A stretch of 10,979 bases of DNA, from NCBI GenBank assembly GCA_030692905.1, contig JAUYBT010000219.1, positions 1 through 10,979 on the forward strand, written 5' to 3'. Under the pieces are notes generated by a model. It had not been told where the DNA came from. It saw only the letters and a list, made by a program, of their open reading frames with translations, and ran no database searches. The position numbers and the translations under genes are program-made. Below, piece by piece: positions 5,928 to 10,979 of this stretch. Each line of letters starts with the position of its first letter. The stretch's first letter is position 1. The stretch comes from Bacteroidales bacterium (GTDB lineage: Bacteria > Bacteroidota > Bacteroidia > Bacteroidales > VadinHA17).

Positions 5928-6638
5928 GTGGGAAAGAATAAACTGGGCAGATGGACTGAACTGGGAGCATTTGATAATGTAATACAGCCCGAAATCGGAG
6001 ATGTTTCCGCAAAAGATCATCCTGTAAAAGGCAGATGGAATAAGGAGATGTTCAAAAATGAAAATCCGATTATTCTTGAGCTGGGATGCGGTAAAGGAGA
6101 ATATACAATCGGGCTGGCAACCAGATTTCCAGGAAATAATTATATCGGAATTGATATAAAGGGAGCCCGCCTGTGGCGCGGAGCCAAAACAGCCAACGAA
6201 CAGAAGTTACCCAATGTTGCCTTCGTCCGCACAAGAATTGAGTTTATTAATTCGTTCTTCTCCACAGATGAGGTTGATGAGATCTGGATCACCTTCCCTG
6301 ACCCTCATCCGGGAGGAAGTAATTCAAATAAGAGACTTACATCCCCATGGTTCCTTAATAGCTATCGTCAGTTCCTGAAAAACAAGGGAAAAGTTCATCT
6401 TAAGACTGATAATACTGAGCTGTTTAATTACACAAAAACAGTCGTCGAAAATAATAACCTCGAAATGGTCTTTGCCACAAGCGACCTTTATTCAGAAAAC
6501 CTTTCGGATGACATTCTTCCAATAAGAACCCATTATGAAAAGATCTTCCTGAATAAGGGACTAAAAATCAACTACCTCTTTTTCAGCCTGGAAAGAGAAA
6601 AGATTATCGAAGATGCCTTACGGAAAGCAAAAAAGTAA
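5928..6638 (+). CDS. trmB: tRNA (guanine-N7-)-methyltransferase
   Basis: TrmB uses S-adenosylmethionine to methylate guanine 46 in the variable loop of tRNAs. The 236-residue protein shows the SAM-binding motif ELGCGKGEYT (51-60), the acidic turn IGIDIKGARLWRG (73-85), the signature FPDPHP (123-128), VHLKTDN (156-162) and the C-terminal THYEKIFLNKG (201-211). The signature loop continues GGSNSNKRL, where many TrmB proteins carry lysines and arginines, so the tRNA-facing loop is less basic than usual. The start is GTG at 5928, 10 bp after gldH. The reading begins MGKNKLGRWTELGAF, a normal N-terminus in Bacteroidota. The last 26 bp overlap the broken alkyltransferase-like gene. Confidence 0.95.
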   Translation: MGKNKLGRWTELGAFDNVIQPEIGDVSAKDHPVKGRWNKEMFKNENPIILELGCGKGEYTIGLATRFPGNNYIGIDIKGARLWRGAKTANEQKLPNVAFVRTRIEFINSFFSTDEVDEIWITFPDPHPGGSNSNKRLTSPWFLNSYRQFLKNKGKVHLKTDNTELFNYTKTVVENNNLEMVFATSDLYSENLSDDILPIRTHYEKIFLNKGLKINYLFFSLEREKIIEDALRKAKK

Positions 6639-6857
6639 TAACGACTTTTTCTCAAAGGTATATGAAGTCACAAAACTTATACCTTACGGAAGGAGAACAG
6701 AGTTGTCAACCGCAATGGACTGCTTACCGGAAAACATCATTTCGGTAATTCCTCTACCATGGAACAACTTCTAAAAAATGAGGGCATCATCATTGAGGAT
6801 GACCGGATCATTAACTTCAGAGAAAAATTCTGGGATCCCCTTACAGAACTGAAGTAG
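6613..6857 (+). pseudogene. Remnant of an MGMT/alkyltransferase-like (ATL) gene with internal deletion and frameshift
   Basis: From ATG 6613 the reading gives an N-terminus containing NDFFSKVYEVTKLIPYGR, the opening of MGMT/ATL DNA-binding domains. After codon 27 (ends 6693) homology stops, and this frame ends at TAA 6772. From about 6702 a different frame reads VVNRNGLLTGKHHFG, then TMEQLLKNEGI and FWDP, ending at TAG 6857: the C-terminal part of the same family. The usual middle, VTTYGAIA through the P(A/C)HR active-site motif (roughly 35 codons), is missing and the flanks are out of frame. The DNA-recognition helix and reactive centre are therefore lost, so no working protein is expected. 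ATL proteins bind O6-alkylguanine and flag it for excision repair. The start overlaps trmB by 26 bp, so the intact ancestor was probably in this operon. An assembly error is an alternative. Confidence 0.85.
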
Positions 6858-6861
6858 ATAT

Positions 6862-6892
6862 TTTGCATTCTTCCAAAAAATTGGTAAAATTG
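6862..6892 (+). promoter_or_regulatory. Bacteroidota-type promoter for mrp
   Basis: TTTG (6862-6865) is followed after exactly 19 bp by TAAAATTG (6885-6892), one mismatch from TAnnTTTG. The predicted start near 6898 leaves a leader of about 35 bases before GTG 6934. It begins five bases after the remnant gene's stop. Confidence 0.65.
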
Positions 6893-6933
6893 CACCTTGT
6901 TTATATTTAAATTAAATAAAAATAACAAGCTTA

Positions 6934-8037
6934 GTGTTTTCAAAAGAACAGATTTTAAAAGCCCTTTCCAAGGTCTTCCACCCCGAAAAAGGAAAAGATA
7001 TAGTTACTCTGGGGATGATCTCGGAAATTGAATCCGGTGAAAACGGCATCTCTCTTACAATAGTGCCTGAGAAGTCAAATGACCCTTTCATTTCATCAAT
7101 CAGGAGCACAATTGTAAAGACAATAAAAGAGGTTCTTGGACCAAATGCTGTTATTAACGAGATAAAAGTTCAGCCAAAGGTCATTGTTGGAAAACAACAT
7201 GAAAAACATCGGGAAGTCTTACCTGAAGTCACAAATATAATTGCTGTCTCTTCAGGTAAGGGAGGTGTAGGAAAATCAACAATCGCTGTAAACCTGGCAA
7301 TCGCTCTTGCACGAAAGGGATTTAGTGTCGGGCTGCTCGATGCTGACGTCTACGGGCCTTCTGTTCCTAAAATGTTCGATGCCGAAAAATACAGGCCTGA
7401 GGTAAAAAGAGAAAATAATACTGATCATATTATCCCATTAACAAAATATGGAGTTAAGGTTCTTTCTACAGGATTTTTTGTTGATCAAGCGGATCCAGTT
7501 ATATGGAGAGGACCAATGGCTTCAAATTTCCTTAAGCAACTTATAACACAGGGCGAATGGGGGGTTCTCGATTACCTTCTTGTTGATCTCCCTCCCGGGA
7601 CAAGCGATATTCATCTGACACTGGTGCAGGAGGTCCCGGTTACCGGGGCAATAGTTGTAACCACACCCCAGGATGTTGCCCTTGCCGATGCAGTTAAAGG
7701 AATTTCAATGTTCAGGAGCGATAAAATTAATGTCCCTGTACTCGGCCTTGTCGAAAACATGTCGTGGTTTACTCCTGCAGAACTGCCTTCAAACAAGTAC
7801 TACATTTTCGGAAAAGAAGGAGGCAAAAAACTTGCCGAAAAAATGAAAGTACCTCTTCTTGGGCAGATTCCTCTGATTCAGAGCATCTGTGAGGGAAGTG
7901 ATAATGGTCAGCCGGTGGCACTGGGAGATTCATTAACGGGAAATGCATTTATGGAACTTGCAGTGGCGCTGGTCGAAAGAGTAAATGAAAGAAACAAGGA
8001 TAAAAGACCTACTGTTAAACTTCAGATAACAAAATAA
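6934..8037 (+). CDS. mrp: Mrp/Nbp35/ApbC-family P-loop ATPase, Fe-S cluster carrier
   Basis: Proteins of this family bind and transfer Fe-S clusters to apoproteins in an ATP-dependent way. Residues 4-78 form the MIP18/DUF59 domain (KEQILKALSKVFHPEKGKD). The ATPase domain has the deviant Walker A SGKGGVGKST (107-116), DADVYGPSVPKMF (136-148), WRGPM (191-195) and the Walker B/switch VDLPPGTSD (217-225). After VENMSWF the usual CxxC is replaced by TPAELPSNKYYIFG (280-293), and the only cysteine in the protein is Cys319. I recall this variant from other Bacteroidota, so it is probably not damage. The start is GTG 6934, supported by the family N-terminus and an in-frame stop at 6913. The nifU-type gene follows after 13 bp, which supports a shared Fe-S role. 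Length (367) is normal. Confidence 0.94.
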   Translation: MFSKEQILKALSKVFHPEKGKDIVTLGMISEIESGENGISLTIVPEKSNDPFISSIRSTIVKTIKEVLGPNAVINEIKVQPKVIVGKQHEKHREVLPEVTNIIAVSSGKGGVGKSTIAVNLAIALARKGFSVGLLDADVYGPSVPKMFDAEKYRPEVKRENNTDHIIPLTKYGVKVLSTGFFVDQADPVIWRGPMASNFLKQLITQGEWGVLDYLLVDLPPGTSDIHLTLVQEVPVTGAIVVTTPQDVALADAVKGISMFRSDKINVPVLGLVENMSWFTPAELPSNKYYIFGKEGGKKLAEKMKVPLLGQIPLIQSICEGSDNGQPVALGDSLTGNAFMELAVALVERVNERNKDKRPTVKLQITK

Positions 8038-8050
8038 ATATTTAAAAGAT

Positions 8051-8290
8051 ATGACAGAAACAAAAAGTATTAAAGACCGTGTTTTGAAAGCACTCGAAAG
8101 AGTCAGACCCTATCTTCAGTCCGATGGAGGTGATATTGACCTTATTGATGTAACTGACGATATGACTGTTAAGGTAAAACTTACCGGAGCGTGTCATGGC
8201 TGCCCTTACAGCATGCAGACCTTAAAAGCTGGTGTTGAACAGGCAATTATGAAAGAAGTTCCCGAAATTAAGAGAGTTATTTCAGCCTGA
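8051..8290 (+). CDS. NifU C-terminal-domain (Nfu-type) Fe-S scaffold protein
   Basis: This 79-residue protein consists only of the Nfu domain. The signature is GACHGCPYSMQTLKAGVEQ (47-64 region) with the CxxC pair Cys48 and Cys51. In this family a dimer holds a [4Fe-4S] cluster between two CxxC motifs and passes it to target enzymes. RPYLQSDGGDIDLIDV (19-34) is also typical. The gene begins 13 bp after mrp with an A-rich, Shine-Dalgarno-free spacer and is almost certainly in the same operon. Because the Mrp protein lacks its own CxxC, this protein may supply the cluster ligands for the pair; that is inference. Confidence 0.95.
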   Translation: MTETKSIKDRVLKALERVRPYLQSDGGDIDLIDVTDDMTVKVKLTGACHGCPYSMQTLKAGVEQAIMKEVPEIKRVISA

Positions 8291-8315
8291 GAAAACACCT
8301 CAACTTAATTTTATC

Positions 8316-8323
8316 TACCTTTG
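8316..8323 (+). promoter_or_regulatory. Putative -7 element for sprE
   Basis: TACCTTTG matches TAnnTTTG exactly and lies in the 80-bp gap between the nifU-type gene and sprE. The implied leader is about 40 bases before TTG 8371. No -33 TTTG is seen at the usual spacing, so the promoter is tentative; read-through from mrp-nifU is also possible because no strong terminator is visible. Confidence 0.5.
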
Positions 8324-8370
8324 AAATACTATACACAAATTTAGTCAGTTATAGTATTAAAAGTCATTTA

Positions 8371-10979
8371 TTGGCTTCACAAAAAGCATCATATAAATAT
8401 CTGGTGTTACTGGGATTATCACTGATCCTGACAAACTGTTCGGTTGAAAAAAACACGGACACAACAAGGTTTTATAATAGCCTCACCTCCAGATATAATA
8501 TCTATTTTAATGGTTATGAGAGCTTTAAGGCAGGTCTGGGTAAAATAACCAGTGGTTATAAGGATGACTATGCAGAAATGCTTAAGGTATTTGAATACAG
8601 CGATCCTTCAACAGCTACTCTTTGCTCCTCCGACATGGAAAGAGCAATACAGAAAGCCTCAAAAGTAATTACCTTAAAATCCATCACTTCAAAACCTGAA
8701 ACAAAAGACAAACACCTGCCATCAGATAAAGAGAAGGAATTACTTGACAAGAAGGAATATAATGAGTGGGTGGATGACAGTTATCTGCTTATAGGGAAGG
8801 CTCGTTTCTATAAACAGGAGTTTAATGAAGCAACCGCTGTCTTCAATTACTGCATAGCTGAGGCAAACGATCCGTTAATCAAAGCAGAAGCTGCGATCTG
8901 GCTGGATAGAATTTATAACGAGACCGGCAATTTTAATGAATCATTAAGATTAATTTCTGAGCTTAACATAACAGCAGACTTCACAAAATCTTTAAAATCA
9001 ATGTACTATACAACACTGGCAGATCTCTTCATCAAACAAAAAAGATATTCTGAAGCTATAGGTCCGCTCAGTAAATCAATTGAACTGGTTTCGGGGAAAA
9101 GGACAAAATACAGGTTGACCTACCTATTGGCTCAATTATATGAGCAAACAGGAGACGGAGCCAGGGCAACATTTCTCTATCGCGAAGTTGTTAAGATGAA
9201 CCCACCTTATGATATTGAATTTAATGCCAGGATAAATATTGCCGGTGTTTTTGATATTAACTCCGGAAATCCACAGGAAATAAAAAGAGAACTTGAAAAA
9301 ATGCTGAAAGATTCAAAGAATAAAGATTTTCAGGATCAGATTTATTTTGCCCTGGGTAATATGTCGATGAAAAAAGGAAACGAGACAGAGGCCCTGGAAT
9401 TCTTCAGAAAGTCAGCAACGGCTAATTCGCAGAATCAAAACCAGAAAGGAAGATCCTATCTTGCCCTTGCCCGTTATTATTATGAAAAACCCGATTATAT
9501 GAAGGCCGGAAAGTACTATGATAGTACTGCCTTTTTCCTTGACCAGAAGCATCCCGATTACCAGGCTTTAAAAACTAAATCACAAAGCCTGAATGCTCTT
9601 GTTTCACAATTAACTGTTATCCAGACTGAAGACAGCCTGCAAAGAGTGGCATCGATGACTGAACCCGAGAGGGATGCCCTGATTTCATCAATCATCGCCA
9701 AAATCATTAAAGACGAAAGTGAAGGAAAAATTTCAGAATACTCCGACAGATATAATCCGGGCCAGTTTTATGAGAACGAGAGACGTTTTCAGGGTAATAT
9801 CGAACAAGAAGGTAAATGGTATTTCTATAACCAGGCGACTCTTACCTTTGGTCGTACCGAATTCCGTAGACGGTGGGGAGACAGAATGCTTGAAGACAAC
9901 TGGAGAAGGTCAAACAAAGCAAGAGCAAATGCATCGCAGGTTTCGGCCAACTCCGACGAGGCTTCCCAGAACGGCTCTGACACTGCAGCTGCAGTACTCG
10001 ATTACAAAAAACCTGAATTTTATCTTAAGAACCTTCCGTTAACCGATTCTTTACTTAAAATTTCCAACGAAAAGATAGCCAATGCCCTGCTGAATGCCGG
10101 AAAAGCATATTCCGAAAGAATACCTGACCAGGCAAGAGCCACAGAAACATTTGAGTCACTTATTAACCGTTTCTCTGGCAGTGAACTTGTTCCTGAGGCA
10201 TTATACAATCTGTATAGGATCAATAAAGAAAAGAATAGTTCTAAATCTGAAGCTTACAGGCAGCGGTTACTCGAAAAGTATCCCGGCAGCGAATTTGCCA
10301 GAATTCTTTCAGATCCTGCCTATTACGAAAAAAAGATGGCCGATCTGAAAATGGCTGAAAGACTTTATGAGGAGGCATACAATGCATATAATAATGAGAA
10401 ATTTAACGATGCAATCGCGCTCTGTGATGATGCTTTGAAAAAATCCCCTCAGGGTCTTCTTGCACCCAAATTCCTGCTTCTTCGTGCCTATTCTGTTGCC
10501 CGGATAAGTGATGAAAGAAGCTTTAAGGAAGAGCTCAACAACCTTATTGAAACATGGCCGGAAACAGCCGAAAGCAAGAAAGCACAGGAGATAATAGCAT
10601 TCCTGAACCTGAAAATTCCTGAACTGAAAATTGAAGAAGATAAAGAGATCGCTACGGAATTATATATCGCGGATACAACTGTAAATCATGTTTTTGTATT
10701 GATAGTTTCTGATCCGGCATTCAATATCAATCTGGCAACTTTTGATGTAATCAGTTATAATATTGATAATTATACAAATAAAAATTACCGCACTGAAGGC
10801 TTGCTTGTTGATAATAAATATATAATGATATCTGTTTCGGGCTTTTCAGATTATGCCCAGACGTTTGATTATTACAGTGCTTTCAGGACTGATCAGATTG
10901 TCAGAAATCCTTCGGGTACAAAGATGATGACTTTTATAATAAGCATCAATAACCTTAAGGCCCTTAACAACGATAAAAA
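8371..10979 (+). CDS. sprE: Type IX secretion lipoprotein SprE/PorW with tetratricopeptide-like repeats (3' end cut)
   Basis: An uninterrupted frame from TTG 8371 runs to the window edge (869 codons). The N-terminus is a lipoprotein signal with hydrophobic residues 11-20 and lipobox LTNC at Cys23; N at -1 is less common than G/A/S. SprE/PorW hallmarks are TTRFYNSLTSRYNIYFNGYE (32-51), AIQKASKVI (about 92-100), EYNEWVDDSYLLIGKARFYK (128-147) and the central KWYFYN...LTFG...EFRRRWGDRMLEDNWRRSNK (482-516). Helical TPR-like repeats lie on both sides (for example 140-400 and 570-740). A beta-rich C-terminal domain starts near 765 (NHVFVLIV). In Flavobacterium SprE and Porphyromonas PorW the protein supports type IX secretion and gliding, bridging trans-envelope parts of the apparatus. 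TTG is the best start: it puts the signal peptide at the N-terminus, and no ATG is available nearby in frame. Confidence 0.9.
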   Translation, partial: MASQKASYKYLVLLGLSLILTNCSVEKNTDTTRFYNSLTSRYNIYFNGYESFKAGLGKITSGYKDDYAEMLKVFEYSDPSTATLCSSDMERAIQKASKVITLKSITSKPETKDKHLPSDKEKELLDKKEYNEWVDDSYLLIGKARFYKQEFNEATAVFNYCIAEANDPLIKAEAAIWLDRIYNETGNFNESLRLISELNITADFTKSLKSMYYTTLADLFIKQKRYSEAIGPLSKSIELVSGKRTKYRLTYLLAQLYEQTGDGARATFLYREVVKMNPPYDIEFNARINIAGVFDINSGNPQEIKRELEKMLKDSKNKDFQDQIYFALGNMSMKKGNETEALEFFRKSATANSQNQNQKGRSYLALARYYYEKPDYMKAGKYYDSTAFFLDQKHPDYQALKTKSQSLNALVSQLTVIQTEDSLQRVASMTEPERDALISSIIAKIIKDESEGKISEYSDRYNPGQFYENERRFQGNIEQEGKWYFYNQATLTFGRTEFRRRWGDRMLEDNWRRSNKARANASQVSANSDEASQNGSDTAAAVLDYKKPEFYLKNLPLTDSLLKISNEKIANALLNAGKAYSERIPDQARATETFESLINRFSGSELVPEALYNLYRINKEKNSSKSEAYRQRLLEKYPGSEFARILSDPAYYEKKMADLKMAERLYEEAYNAYNNEKFNDAIALCDDALKKSPQGLLAPKFLLLRAYSVARISDERSFKEELNNLIETWPETAESKKAQEIIAFLNLKIPELKIEEDKEIATELYIADTTVNHVFVLIVSDPAFNINLATFDVISYNIDNYTNKNYRTEGLLVDNKYIMISVSGFSDYAQTFDYYSAFRTDQIVRNPSGTKMMTFIISINNLKALNNDK

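Noticed and set aside
6613..6857. Programmed frameshift joining the two alkyltransferase-like pieces
   Set aside because: A frameshift could not restore the roughly 35 missing central codons, and no slippery sequence stands at the junction.
8284..8310. Terminator after the nifU-type gene
   Set aside because: Only a 4-5 bp TGAG/CTCA stem with a poor T-run (ACTTAATTTT); too weak to call.
1..10979. CRISPR arrays, insertion sequences, rRNA, tRNA, attachment sites
   Set aside because: No spaced direct repeats, transposase motifs, rRNA-like segments or cloverleaf patterns were seen; the window is almost fully explained by conserved genes.

Overview
The window looks like chromosomal core DNA from a Bacteroidota bacterium, most likely of the order Bacteroidales or a relative. 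Four things point there: the gliding/type IX secretion lipoproteins GldH and SprE/PorW; several promoters of the Bacteroidota type (-7 TAnnTTTG, two with a -33 TTG/TTTG 19-20 bp upstream); A-rich translation starts without clear Shine-Dalgarno sites; and moderate-to-low GC. I see no mobile element, CRISPR array, rRNA or tRNA.

Left part, minus strand (1-2200). pgk (phosphoglycerate kinase, 944-2200) ends at a strong intrinsic terminator (885-910). Just beyond it a -7 box (873-880) appears to drive a two-gene unit: an unrecognised lipoprotein (328-864), and a LuxE/PaaK-like acyl-activating enzyme (1-331) that overlaps it by ATGA and runs off the left edge.

Divergent spacer (2201-2544). This 344-bp region separates pgk from tpx. 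It holds a promoter for each gene and two related palindromes (2418-2441 and 2471-2493) about 52 bp apart, centre to centre, upstream of tpx.

Middle, plus strand (2545-6857). tpx (thiol peroxidase) and holB (DNA polymerase III delta prime) come first. A well-formed promoter then begins a tight cluster: ricT (PSP1/YaaT family), gldH, trmB, and the remnant of an MGMT/alkyltransferase-like gene (6613-6857) that has lost its central part and its reading frame.

Right part, plus strand (6862-10979). A promoter with 19-bp spacing precedes mrp (Mrp/Nbp35/ApbC ATPase) and a NifU C-terminal-domain protein, a probable Fe-S cluster assembly and transfer pair. A further -7 box precedes the lipoprotein gene sprE/porW, which starts at TTG 8371 and is cut by the right edge after 869 codons.

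Common themes are T9SS/gliding (gldH, sprE), Fe-S handling (mrp, nifU, possibly ricT) and housekeeping (pgk, holB, trmB, tpx). I found no clear new multi-gene system. The points most worth a second look are the broken alkyltransferase-like gene, the paired palindromes before tpx, two promoters that imply almost leaderless mRNAs, the Mrp protein without its CxxC motif, and the lipoprotein/acyl-ligase pair.
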